From NCBI GenBank assembly GCA_022402525.1, contig JAKRSB010000141.1:1-64000 (forward strand): DNA of 64,000 nt, in the 5' to 3' direction. This document shows, in pieces, positions 26,270 to 34,103 of the stretch. The notes beneath the pieces were generated by a model. It did not search any database. It had not been told where the DNA came from and saw only the letters and a list, made by a program, of their open reading frames with translations. Each line of letters opens with the position of its first letter. Within the stretch, counting starts at the first letter, position 1. The translations under genes were made by a program, and so were the position numbers. This DNA is from Thermosynechococcaceae cyanobacterium MS004. GTDB taxonomy: Bacteria; Cyanobacteriota; Cyanobacteriia; Thermosynechococcales; Thermosynechococcaceae.

Positions 26270-28033
26270 CTAGGGCTGATGAAACCAAGCGGTGATACCG
26301 TCGGCCAAGGTTGCAGCAAGCCTACGCTGAGCTTGAGGGTTCGTGATCCATTCAAATTCCTGGGGGTTAATCATAAACCCCAGCTCTAGCAGCACGGAAG
26401 GGGCGATCGCCGGACGGGTAAGGGCAAGGTTGTTCCAGTAGACACCGTAGGATGGGCGCTGAAGCTTTTGGGTGAGGTAATCATGAAGAAAGACGGCAAG
26501 GTTTTGCGCCTGGGGATGGTACCAGTAGGTGCTAATGCCTTGGGTCTTCCAGGCATCCCCCGCATCGGGCAGGGCGTTGTAATGCAGGCTCAGGGCCAGG
26601 GTGGGCGAGGTCTGCTCAATTTTGGCAACGCGATCGTTCGGGTAAAGGTCATCCTCTCCTTCACGGGTCATGATAACCTTTGCGCCGCGCTGCTCTAGTT
26701 CTGTACGCAGGAGCTTACTCACAATCAGCGTCACGTCCTTTTCAGGATAGCCCGTGGGACCCAGGGCACCTAAGTCATTGCTGCTGCCGTGGCCGGGGTC
26801 GAGCAGAATGGTGGTGCCGCTCAGGGAGGTTTTGCTGCTGGAAGATCGTGCCGTGAGCTTGGGTGGATGGCGGAGAGACAGGACTAAACTGGTGCCTTCG
26901 TAGTTCAGCGCATAGCCCCACTGCTGCTGCGTTTTGAGCTGAATTTGATATTCAATGCGGTTGGGGGCGACCTGCTGCCAATCGAGGCGAGACAGGACGG
27001 CATCCGGGGTCTGGAGGATGGTGTCGGTTTGGGCGATGGTGTTGTGCAGGGTGAGGGTAACGGTGCCGGGGCGTTGCTGGACGGTCACGGGGACAGGCGA
27101 CTGAAGGGGAAACAGAATGCGGGTGCGATCACCAAGGGTCTGCACGCGCACGCTGCGAATGAGGGATTGGGTTTGAGTGGTGGAAATCGGTCGCGTTTCG
27201 CCTTGCTTAATCCAGCCGCCGTAGTCAAGACGCAGCCACTCTCCTTCTCGTCCGGTTACGCTCGCCTGGGTGCCTTTGGGTAGGGGCGTGAGGCGGGAAA
27301 AATCTGTGCTGGGGCCAGTACGAGCCACACCCTGAGCGCTGGTGACTTCAATGCTTGATTGAGTTTGGGGCGAGAGAATTTCCACTTGGCCTGTCCCTGG
27401 TTGTGAAACCAGGGCGTTCCCTTGACGCACCTCAAAGACTGGCTTCCCCAAGACTGTGGGCTTCACGTCCGAGAATTTAGTGCAGCCCTGATACAGTCCG
27501 GGCTGGGCGGTGATGGGCTGATTGGCTGCGGTTAATACGGCTGAGTTGGGCGGCAGTGCTGCCTGAGTTTGTGGCACAAGCGCCAAGACTTGATTGCCTA
27601 GCCGAACGGAAACCTGGGCATTGGGGGTGGCGATCGCGCTGAAGCAAACGGGATCCTGCGGCAGTCGGGCAATATCAACCTTAGGGGTCAGCGACCCCTC
27701 AGCAAAGCCGAGAGTGGAGGGCAGCACTAGCGTGGTTGATTTTCGACGCACCGTGAGGGTAAGGGTTTGGGTGCCGCTGCGCAGAGTGAAGGTATTGTCG
27801 CCAATTTGGAGCGGCAGACTAGGCGAGAAGTGTCCGCCCGGACTGCGATCGCGAATGACTTGACCATTGACCGTGACCTCAGTATTGGGTGATGCCGTCC
27901 CAATCAAAAAGATCTGGTTTGCGGTTGTTTCATGATTTTGAGGTGGATACACCACCTTCAGCACTTCTTCTGCAAACACAGGCTGCACCACGACCAACGC
28001 CCAAGCCAAGCCAAAAAGACCAAACTTACTCAA
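26270..28033 (-). CDS. Secreted N-acetylmuramoyl-L-alanine amidase
   Basis: A 587-residue exported cell-wall hydrolase. A signal peptide (1-21, ending QPVFA) is followed by an Ig-like N-terminal region, a bacterial SH3 domain near 225-280 (VARTGPSTDFSRLTPLPKG), an AMIN-like region, and a zinc-dependent amidase_3 domain (about 400-585). The zinc and catalytic residues lie in LLDPGHGSSND, MTREGEDD, LSLHYNALPD and VLLELGFM. It cleaves the bond between MurNAc and L-Ala of peptidoglycan, as needed for daughter-cell separation. The start ATG at 28033 opens the signal peptide. Confidence 0.94.
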   Translation of the reverse strand: MSKFGLFGLAWALVVVQPVFAEEVLKVVYPPQNHETTANQIFLIGTASPNTEVTVNGQVIRDRSPGGHFSPSLPLQIGDNTFTLRSGTQTLTLTVRRKSTTLVLPSTLGFAEGSLTPKVDIARLPQDPVCFSAIATPNAQVSVRLGNQVLALVPQTQAALPPNSAVLTAANQPITAQPGLYQGCTKFSDVKPTVLGKPVFEVRQGNALVSQPGTGQVEILSPQTQSSIEVTSAQGVARTGPSTDFSRLTPLPKGTQASVTGREGEWLRLDYGGWIKQGETRPISTTQTQSLIRSVRVQTLGDRTRILFPLQSPVPVTVQQRPGTVTLTLHNTIAQTDTILQTPDAVLSRLDWQQVAPNRIEYQIQLKTQQQWGYALNYEGTSLVLSLRHPPKLTARSSSSKTSLSGTTILLDPGHGSSNDLGALGPTGYPEKDVTLIVSKLLRTELEQRGAKVIMTREGEDDLYPNDRVAKIEQTSPTLALSLHYNALPDAGDAWKTQGISTYWYHPQAQNLAVFLHDYLTQKLQRPSYGVYWNNLALTRPAIAPSVLLELGFMINPQEFEWITNPQAQRRLAATLADGITAWFHQP

Positions 28034-28322
28034 TGCTTTTCCCTCACTCCATTCTCATTTCACAGTCTTGGCGCGATCGCACGTTAGAAGTTAATCTCAA
28101 CAATAGATCAATCTCAACAGTAAAATTTACCGAATCGATTTATATTCAAATATATTCAAGCGTTCAACTCATGGAATTCTTTATTTAGTCAACAAGTAGC
28201 AAGTCTTCTAGACTGACATGTTTTCATGGAGAAGTCTTTTGATTAATCATATTTTAAAATTTTCCTACATTCTCAGGCAAAAAGATTTTAGAGAACATTG
28301 AATTAATATATATCCAATACTA
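28034..28322. other. AT-rich spacer upstream of the two-gene island
   Basis: No gene is seen. Base composition shifts sharply to AT-rich after about 28080 and stays so to about 29490. The stretch must hold the amidase promoter (minus strand). Sequences such as ATTTATATTCAAATATATTCAA (around 28136-28157, given here in part) are simple AT-rich DNA. Confidence 0.5.
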
Positions 28323-28332
28323 ATCAATACAA
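28323..28332. repeat. Left copy of 10-bp direct repeat flanking the AT-rich island
   Basis: ATCAATACAA at 28323-28332 is repeated exactly in the same orientation at 29491-29500, directly after the second gene's stop codon. The pair brackets the two AT-rich genes and may be a target-site duplication or attachment-site remnant. Chance recurrence in AT-rich DNA is possible. Confidence 0.55.
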
Positions 28333-28345
28333 AATTATAGTTGAC

Positions 28346-28381
28346 AACCATAAAATATTGTCTTTGAACCATAAAATATTG
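28346..28381 (+). promoter_or_regulatory. Direct-repeat operator-like site before the island genes
   Basis: AACCATAAAATATTG occurs at 28346-28360 and again at 28367-28381, a 15-bp exact repeat with 21-bp spacing, i.e. two helical turns. TTGACA at 28341-28346 overlaps the first copy. The arrangement suggests two binding sites on one DNA face at the promoter of the two-gene island. The second copy ends next to the ribosome-binding GGAG (28381-28384). Confidence 0.6.
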
Positions 28382-28392
28382 GAGATTGATGT

Positions 28393-29004
28393 ATGTCAGG
28401 CATGCGGAGGGCAGATCGTAGAGATTCTAACGATGATAATAATCTCAAAAACCCTCAGGCTCGGAGGCATGAGCCTGCCTCCGAAAAACAGCTAAAGCTA
28501 TCTCTGCAAAATTCTAGAAGTCAATGTGATGAATATCGAGTCAAATTAAAAGAAATTAAAATAATTCATGAAGAAACTGAATCTCAACTTGTAAATGTCC
28601 AACAAGAGTGTCAACAAATACGTTACTTATATCAAGAGGAACAAGCGAGGTCTTCTGACTTACTTGTTAAATATGAACAAGTTAATGCTGAACGTATAAG
28701 GTATATAGGCTTATACGATGAGTCTCAAAGGCAGTTAAAATATGAGCGGCGTTCTAAAGCTGGCATCCGTGGCTGGGAAACGCGTCGCAAAAATGAAAAT
28801 GAACGCCTCAAACAAGAAATTGCTGAGATGATAATTTTGCTAAGAGAATCATTAGCCAGAAAGGAAGAAGCAGTCAGTAAACTCTATGGATTGGCAGAAC
28901 GAATGGATAAAATTCAGCCACTCATTGAGTCAACTGAAGAAGATGCGAATACTCCAAAGCTTAGAAGAATCTGGGTTATTCTTAAAGAGATTATTGGAGA
29001 GTAA
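28393..29004 (+). CDS. Coiled-coil protein of unknown function, AT-rich island gene 1
   Basis: A 203-residue protein not recognised as any family. A basic, polar N-terminus (about 1-30) leads into a long predicted coiled coil (about 30-175, rich in Glu, Lys, Gln and Leu) broken by a short basic segment (RRSKAGIRGWETRRKNE, about 118-134). There is no signal peptide or membrane helix. Codons are AT-rich (many AGA, ATA and AAA), unlike flanking genes, which suggests transfer. GGAG eight bases before the ATG is a good ribosome-binding site. It is separated by only eight bases from the next gene and is very probably co-transcribed with it. Confidence 0.75.
   Translation: MSGMRRADRRDSNDDNNLKNPQARRHEPASEKQLKLSLQNSRSQCDEYRVKLKEIKIIHEETESQLVNVQQECQQIRYLYQEEQARSSDLLVKYEQVNAERIRYIGLYDESQRQLKYERRSKAGIRGWETRRKNENERLKQEIAEMIILLRESLARKEEAVSKLYGLAERMDKIQPLIESTEEDANTPKLRRIWVILKEIIGE
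28456..28484 (+). other. Two overlapping, mutually exclusive GC-rich hairpins inside gene 1
   Basis: CAGGCTC (28456-28462) pairs with GAGCCTG (28471-28477). TCGGAGGC (28461-28468) pairs with GCCTCCGA (28477-28484). Both stems have 7-8 bp and 8-nt loops and cannot form together. The GC-rich segment stands out in AT-rich DNA at codons about 22-31, so it could be an inserted palindromic repeat or an RNA switch. Confidence 0.65.
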
Positions 29005-29012
29005 AAATTTAT

Positions 29013-29489
29013 ATGAATGGAGATTTATTGCCTTTTATCGATAATTCAAATAACAAGACCATAGGGAATCAAATTCGTAAGATAGCCGATCAGATTAGGG
29101 AAGAGACAGCCTTACAGATTAAAGTAACATCCCGAATCTTGGGAGCTGCTGCCAAAATTAGTGAAAACAACGACCGTCTCATTGATGAAGTTGTTGAGAT
29201 GGTTGAGGAAGATCTCGTTGAGAAAGAAAATCAAGTTTTCAATAAGTCCTGCTCTGTTGAAGATCTTAAAAAACGATATAAAACCTTAAAAGAGGCTAAG
29301 TTACAGCTAGGCATAAAAGCAAATGGATGGGTGGCACTTGTTAGCAAGCTAAACGGTACAACTTATCAAAACTTGACATCTACTAATTTACCTGTGAGCC
29401 TAATATTGAATCGTCTTGACACATTAGAAGCTGAGATTAGTGCTTTGCGACTGGAAGTCAGTCAATTGTGCTCTTTATTGAAGAAATAA
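29013..29489 (+). CDS. Helical protein of unknown function, AT-rich island gene 2
   Basis: A 158-residue protein with no recognised family. It is mostly helical: an amphipathic N-terminal half (IGNQIRKIADQIREET), an acidic middle (IDEVVEMVEEDLVEKENQ), a lysine-rich segment (LKKRYKTLKEAKLQLGIKAN) and a C-terminal leucine-rich coiled coil (LNRLDTLEAEISALRLEVSQL). No membrane helix or catalytic motif is visible. Codon use is AT-rich like gene 1. The GGAGAG of gene 1's last codons probably serves as its ribosome-binding site. The pair may form a hetero-complex through coiled coils; this is inference. Confidence 0.72.
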   Translation: MNGDLLPFIDNSNNKTIGNQIRKIADQIREETALQIKVTSRILGAAAKISENNDRLIDEVVEMVEEDLVEKENQVFNKSCSVEDLKKRYKTLKEAKLQLGIKANGWVALVSKLNGTTYQNLTSTNLPVSLILNRLDTLEAEISALRLEVSQLCSLLKK

Positions 29490-29490
29490 T

Positions 29491-29500
29491 ATCAATACAA
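29491..29500. repeat. Right copy of 10-bp direct repeat flanking the AT-rich island
   Basis: Exact second copy of ATCAATACAA, starting one base after the stop codon region of gene 2. A further inverted repeat (ATCAATATT at 29515-29523, AATATTGAT at 29570-29578) lies just downstream. Confidence 0.55.
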
Positions 29501-29625
29501 GAGCGCTGAACTCAATCAATATTCTCTAGACATTCAAGTTCTAGGTATTTTAGCGCTAGGCGTTCTGGAAATATTGATAAGGCTAAGCCTAAGGTAAACG
29601 CAATTTAGGAACGTCAAAAAAACGC

Positions 29626-30411
29626 TCATAGAGCAATTCCCTGAGCAGTCTTTATCCAGGGCATTTCACCAGGCTGATAGCTGCGCACCACGCGCCCTGC
29701 CCCCCGCACTTGAGAGCAGTAGGTGTGGCTCACTGGCTCTGTTAAGTCTAAGAGGCTATCGATTCCAATTCCATTCCGGCCTTGGGAAATTCCAGAGCTG
29801 TGAATATAGGTGCCTTCGCCTAAATAAATTGCGACGTGGGTGGCCTTTACGGGGGTGCCAAAGAAAATTAAGTCACCTGGTGCCAAAACATTGACTAAAT
29901 CTTGAGGGCGATCGCCAGGGTTAGCGAGGGGCTGCACAAAGGCTTCTTGCTGATAGGCATCTCTGGGTAGCCAAATTCCTTGGCTGGAAAAGGCGTGCTG
30001 CACCAGCCCAGAGCAGTCGTAGTTGGGGCCAACGGTGCCCCCCCAAAGATACACATTCGGCTGGGACAGGGCCGCATGGACAAAGGCGATCGCGGCTGGA
30101 ATGCGTTCCTGAATTTCGGCGAGGCTGGGCTGGGGCGGCTGGTAGGGGCTTGCAGCAGGCTTCAGGGTTTCTAGGGACTTCAGGGCGACCCAGCCCCCAT
30201 AGTCATCTTCGCAAAGCGTCACCTGTACGACTGAGGGTTCTGCTAGGGGCGAGGCCGAGGGCTGAATTTTAAGGTGTAGACCAGCTCTTGCCTGGGTTGC
30301 TAAGGAGTCCAGCGCTGGTGAGTCAAATAAATCCAGACAGACCGTTGCTTCATACTCTACCGCTGACGAGAGACCCTCTGTTTCAAACTGCGATCGCATT
30401 CGCTGACCCAT
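29626..30411 (-). CDS. NlpC/P60 cell-wall endopeptidase with SH3 domain
   Basis: A protein of about 261 residues. An N-terminal bacterial SH3 domain (about 15-90) precedes an NlpC/P60 cysteine peptidase domain (about 105-255). The catalytic Cys is in GPNYDCSGLVQHAF, the His in THVAIYLGEG and the third polar residue in YIHSSG. The order matches the cyanobacterial gamma-D-glutamyl-L-diamino acid endopeptidases of known structure from Anabaena and Nostoc, which recycle cell-wall peptides. The start is chosen at ATG 30411, which has AGGCG six bases upstream; ATG 30426 and 30399 are alternatives. It is 22 bp after mtnB on the same strand. Confidence 0.9.
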   Translation of the reverse strand: MGQRMRSQFETEGLSSAVEYEATVCLDLFDSPALDSLATQARAGLHLKIQPSASPLAEPSVVQVTLCEDDYGGWVALKSLETLKPAASPYQPPQPSLAEIQERIPAAIAFVHAALSQPNVYLWGGTVGPNYDCSGLVQHAFSSQGIWLPRDAYQQEAFVQPLANPGDRPQDLVNVLAPGDLIFFGTPVKATHVAIYLGEGTYIHSSGISQGRNGIGIDSLLDLTEPVSHTYCSQVRGAGRVVRSYQPGEMPWIKTAQGIAL

Positions 30412-30433
30412 CCTTCGCCTAAGCATCAATCGC

Positions 30434-31201
30434 TTAAGAGTATAGCTGCCCAGCCAAGAGGTACTGAAACAAAAACTCAATGACCTCAACTCGGTTTCTG
30501 GCCTCTTCGGGAGAAGCGCCCCAAACCGTCACGCCATGATTGCGAATCAGACAGGCCGGCACGTCCGGCGTTTGTTCCCGAAATTGCGCGGCGATCGCCT
30601 CGGCAATGCGGGGCACCTGAAGATGGTTTGGAAATAGCGCCAGCTTAACCACGGGGTTTTCGTTCCAAACGCCTAACCCTTTAATCATTTCGATCGCTGG
30701 CAGAGCAAGCTGATCGTCTACAACTCGATTCGACAAAAGCGTAGCAGGGACAGAGTGAACGTGATAGCAGGCACAAGCCTCTGGAAAACAGGCATAAATC
30801 GCCTGATGAATGCTGGCCTCAGCGGAAGGTTTAGCGGCTGGAGTCGGCTGGGTCAATAGCTCCCCCGTGGCGGAAAGGCGCACAAACTGTAAGGGCGTCA
30901 GTTCGCCTTTGGAGCAGCCGCTGGCGGTAATCCAAAAGCTGCCGTCGGGAAGCTTTGCAGAAAGATTTCCAGCAGTCCCAAACATCCAGCCCCGCTGATG
31001 AAATGCATGGGCATGGTGAATTAACTGGGGTCTGGGGTCTGGAGTGCTGGGGTCTGGAGTGCTGGAGTCTTGTGAGCATGAATCGATTGAGCGTGGATCG
31101 ATGCTCGGAACAGTCACGCCTGCGGCAGCGCTGGCTGAGGCATCTTGAGAACCCAAGCTAGAGGATGCAGAGGCAGATGAAGCAGAAGAAGCGGATGACA
31201 T
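30434..31201 (-). CDS. mtnB: Methylthioribulose-1-phosphate dehydratase
   Basis: A 255-residue class II aldolase-family enzyme of the methionine salvage pathway, which dehydrates 5-methylthioribulose-1-phosphate. Zinc and substrate motifs are GTAGNLSAK, ITASGCSKG, YHVHSVPATLLSN (two metal His) and LIRNHGVTVWG. The first 58 residues are a Ser/Ala-rich extension with small duplications (STPDPSTPDP, SSASSASS) that the family lacks. No internal ATG allows a start after it, so the extension is probably translated. It lies just upstream of the NlpC/P60 gene. Confidence 0.9.
   Translation of the reverse strand: MSSASSASSASASSSLGSQDASASAAAGVTVPSIDPRSIDSCSQDSSTPDPSTPDPRPQLIHHAHAFHQRGWMFGTAGNLSAKLPDGSFWITASGCSKGELTPLQFVRLSATGELLTQPTPAAKPSAEASIHQAIYACFPEACACYHVHSVPATLLSNRVVDDQLALPAIEMIKGLGVWNENPVVKLALFPNHLQVPRIAEAIAAQFREQTPDVPACLIRNHGVTVWGASPEEARNRVEVIEFLFQYLLAGQLYS
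31026..31071. repeat. 15-bp in-frame tandem repeat in mtnB N-terminus
   Basis: TGGGGTCTGGAGTGC units repeat about three times at 15-bp period inside the mtnB reading frame and give the repeated pentapeptide STPDP. Confidence 0.85.
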
Positions 31202-31298
31202 GGGGCGTGGGTCGTTTATGTTTAAGCTTGAATGGAAGATCGAGGGTTGCCTTTCAATTTGTCTTTCAATACTTTAGCCAAAATGCATTAAGCACCCA

Positions 31299-31916
31299 AT
31301 GAACCAAGATGAAGCGCGACTTCAAGAAACACCACTTCAAGAAACGCCATCTAAACTAAAAACCTTTATTCAAGCCTGTGAGCAGATTCAGCCAGAACAC
31401 CCTAACGATATTCGTCGTTTTTTTGAAGGGGTGGTGGGGTTTCCCTACGATAAGGAGCTGCTGCTCCAGGCGTTTGTATTTCTCAATATTGAGCGCTATC
31501 TGCCGGACTGCGATCGCCTGCTGCTTTTTGAGAAATCCCCTGACCTGGGCAACCGCACCGACTTAGGCAAGTGTGATTTTGTGTACCTCACCCATCGTCA
31601 AACCCTCTGCCTCATTGAAACAAAGTATATTGACTTAGATGCCCACGGCACCACCGCTCAGCGGCGACGCACCAAAAAACGAAAAGAGGTTCTAGCCCAG
31701 GTTGAAAAGCTCAGACAGTTTCTGAGCGCCCACTGGCAGATTCCGGTCGCGCATTTTGAAGGAATTGTCTTCACCACCGATCCGAGCTTGGCAGCAAGGG
31801 AAGCAGCGCAAGGCATCACGACCGAATTTGTCTCCATTGACGCGCTCTTTGCGTGGCAGGCCAGTCAACGGCAGACCTTAACGCCCCGCCCCCCAACTCG
31901 TAACGCCCACCCTTAA
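31299..31916 (+). CDS. Putative PD-(D/E)XK-fold protein of unknown function
   Basis: A 205-residue protein. The core KCDFVYLTHRQTLCLIETKY shows an Asp on one hydrophobic strand and an E-x-K on the next, the metal-binding layout of PD-(D/E)XK nucleases. An arginine- and lysine-rich helix (TTAQRRRTKKRKEVLAQVEKLRQF) follows, compatible with nucleic-acid binding. The N-terminus has a duplication (LQETPLQETPSK). It is monocistronic or leads into a DUF952 gene 28 bp downstream. No methyltransferase partner is nearby, so a restriction role is not supported. Confidence 0.6.
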   Translation: MNQDEARLQETPLQETPSKLKTFIQACEQIQPEHPNDIRRFFEGVVGFPYDKELLLQAFVFLNIERYLPDCDRLLLFEKSPDLGNRTDLGKCDFVYLTHRQTLCLIETKYIDLDAHGTTAQRRRTKKRKEVLAQVEKLRQFLSAHWQIPVAHFEGIVFTTDPSLAAREAAQGITTEFVSIDALFAWQASQRQTLTPRPPTRNAHP

Positions 31917-31943
31917 CCCTTCGCAACCCTTAAACAGTCCAAA

Positions 31944-32309
31944 ATGCTCCCTCCCCATTGGCCCGGACACTGGATTTATCACATCACCACTGCGATCGCC
32001 TGGGAGGCGGCTCAGCCAGTGGGGCAGTATATCCATCCCAGTCTAGAAACCGAAGGCTTTATCCACTGCTCTTACCCCGATCAGGTCATCGAAACGGCTC
32101 GTGTTCACTTTCAAGGACAGTCAGGTTTGGTGCTCCTGTGCATTGACCCCAACCAGCTCCAGGCAGAACTGAAGGCAGAGGTAAGTCGGAATGGGGCAGC
32201 GTTTCCGCACCTTTATGGCGCGCTCAATGCAGCGGCAGTGGTAGAGACGGTGCCTTTTGCGCCGCCACCCCTGGAGACAGTGCTGGAGGCGTTGCTGGCG
32301 CGGCCTTAA
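31944..32309 (+). CDS. DUF952 family protein
   Basis: A 121-residue protein of the DUF952 family. The recognisable pattern is WIYHITTAIAWEAA, then EGFIHCSYPDQVIETA and PHLYGALNAAAVV. These proteins are small, soluble and related in fold to ADP-ribosyltransferase-like domains, but no activity is established. The ATG at 31944 gives the standard start. Its last 86 bases overlap a minus-strand frame, 32224-32619. Confidence 0.88.
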   Translation: MLPPHWPGHWIYHITTAIAWEAAQPVGQYIHPSLETEGFIHCSYPDQVIETARVHFQGQSGLVLLCIDPNQLQAELKAEVSRNGAAFPHLYGALNAAAVVETVPFAPPPLETVLEALLARP

Positions 32310-32619
32310 GCACCGATGGTTGAGAGGCTTTAACGCCGGAAGCCTTAGCCCCAGTGCGCAGGGTTGAGCGCGGCTGCGTAAAGTCTGCTGAGTTTAAATC
32401 TTCCGAATCTTCTGAGGAAGACTGCTCTGCGGCCTCTTCTTCAGGAAAGAGGGGCAAGGGAAAGTTAAGATCGCTGGCGGTTTGGTTAATGAGGGTCTGA
32501 AGATCTTCGGGTAGCTCAAGAGCCGCAGGCTTTAAAAGCGACACCTGTAGGTTTGGCACTCCCCAGAGGACGATGATCGTTAGAATGCCCGTGAGGCGGA
32601 CGAAAAAAGATTTCACCAT
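32224..32619 (-). CDS. Small exported or membrane-anchored protein, unknown function
   Basis: A 131-residue frame with a positively charged start and a hydrophobic segment (FFVRLTGILTIIVLWGV), then an acidic, Ser/Ala/Pro-rich tail of low complexity. It looks like a signal-anchored protein. It overlaps the 3' end of the DUF952 gene by 86 bp, so either its C-terminus or the whole frame could be wrong. The first 90 residues lie in otherwise empty DNA, which supports it being real. Confidence 0.5.
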   Translation of the reverse strand: MVKSFFVRLTGILTIIVLWGVPNLQVSLLKPAALELPEDLQTLINQTASDLNFPLPLFPEEEAAEQSSSEDSEDLNSADFTQPRSTLRTGAKASGVKASQPSVLKAAPATPPALSPGVAAQKAPSLPLPLH

Positions 32620-32760
32620 GACAGCTTTGCGATCGCTCCAAGGGGTAAGCCCCTCTATCCTAGGCAGGGAATCCTAAAACCGCCGCAGTTCCCAGATCTT
32701 TTTCTGATCTTCTTTTTCTAATCCATCAAGCCCTATCAATCCAGTACAGCTTGCTGCACC

Positions 32761-34041
32761 ATGCCTCGATTTCTTCACCTCGCCGATGTTCATCTAGGGT
32801 TTACAAAGTACGATTCCCCAGAGCGCACTAAGGACTTTTTCTATGCGCTTCAGGATGCTATCTATCACTATGCTCTGGTGCCCCAGGTTGATTTTGTGCT
32901 GATTGCCGGCGACCTCTTTGAGCAGCGGCAGGTGCTGCCCGCCACGCTCAACCAAGCCCAGATCTGCCTCAGTCAGCTTCGGGAAGCAGGCATTCCGGTA
33001 TTTGCCATTGAGGGGAATCACGACTACAGGCCCTATGGCACCCAAACCAGTTGGTTGCGCTACCTCTCGGACTGGGGCGTACTCAAGCTTTTAGAGCCGA
33101 GCGATCGCCCAACGGGAGAAATTCTAGAGCCTTGGTCAGAGGAAACCCAGCGCGGCGGCTATATTGACCTTCCCTGTGGGGTTCGGGTTGTGGGTTCGCG
33201 GTGGTACGGGGCATCGGCTCCCCAGGCAATCCATCGTCTGGCTGAACAGGTCGAGCAGCTTCCTGCTGGCCCTAAGTGGACGGTGATGATGTTTCATCAT
33301 GGGCTAGAAGGCCAAATTGCGCGGTACAGTGGGGCGCTTCGCTACCAAGACTTTTTACCCCTCAAGCAGGCAGGGGTCGATTACCTTGCCCTCGGCCATA
33401 TCCATCGGGAATATAGCCTCGAAAACTGGATTTTCAACCCTGGCTCCATTGAGGCCAACAGCATTGCCGAAAACCAAGAGCAAAGCCCCCGTGGCGTCTA
33501 CCTAGTGGAACTATCGGCAGCGGGGGTCACGGCAGAGCATAAGCAAGACTATCAGCAGCGCCCCATTGTGCGCCTCAGCATTAAGGCCGACCCCGCCCAA
33601 ACAGCGGATCAGCTTCAGGAAATGGCGATCGCCACCATCACCAAAGCCGCCCAAGACCACAAAACCCAAGATTCCCTGACGGAGCTACGGCTGCACGGCA
33701 GCATCGGGTTTGAGCGATCTGAGCTCGATATTCGTCGCTTACGCTCAACCCTGCACGACCTAAGCGGTGCGCTCATCTTTTTGCTGAAATATGATGTCAC
33801 GGGGCGTGAATTCCAGAGCTACATCAACGAAGACGATGAGCTACCCTCCCGCCTCGATATTGAGCGCACGGTCTTTGCCGACTTCCTGTCCGCCAACGTC
33901 AACTACCGCAGCGCCACAGAACCCCTCGTCAAAGGACTCCTCGATCTCAAGAGCAGAGTGCTGAGCCAGGAGCCAGAATCCGAGCTTTACAGCTTCATAG
34001 AAACTCTCCTAGAAGGACTGCCACCAGAAAGTCCTGCCTGA
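32761..34041 (+). CDS. sbcD: SbcD/Mre11-like DNA repair exonuclease
   Basis: A 426-residue metallophosphoesterase. Motifs for the two metal ions occur in order: HLADVHLG, IAGDLFEQ, EGNHDYRP, MMFHHG and LALGHIHRE. The C-terminal half (about 270-420) resembles the capping domain of SbcD-type nucleases. It normally pairs with an SbcC/Rad50 ATPase to process hairpins and double-strand ends; no sbcC gene is adjacent. The ATG at 32761 starts directly before the first motif, as in the family. Confidence 0.9.
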   Translation: MPRFLHLADVHLGFTKYDSPERTKDFFYALQDAIYHYALVPQVDFVLIAGDLFEQRQVLPATLNQAQICLSQLREAGIPVFAIEGNHDYRPYGTQTSWLRYLSDWGVLKLLEPSDRPTGEILEPWSEETQRGGYIDLPCGVRVVGSRWYGASAPQAIHRLAEQVEQLPAGPKWTVMMFHHGLEGQIARYSGALRYQDFLPLKQAGVDYLALGHIHREYSLENWIFNPGSIEANSIAENQEQSPRGVYLVELSAAGVTAEHKQDYQQRPIVRLSIKADPAQTADQLQEMAIATITKAAQDHKTQDSLTELRLHGSIGFERSELDIRRLRSTLHDLSGALIFLLKYDVTGREFQSYINEDDELPSRLDIERTVFADFLSANVNYRSATEPLVKGLLDLKSRVLSQEPESELYSFIETLLEGLPPESPA

Positions 34042-34103
34042 GTCTAAGACATCAGGAGGACAGAATTAGGGGTCATGATTGCCTAAGAGATTTGCTCTGG
34101 ATC

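Noticed and set aside
28033-29626. Complete mobile element or prophage
   Set aside because: No transposase, integrase or terminal inverted repeats were seen; only a 10-bp direct repeat and atypical composition.
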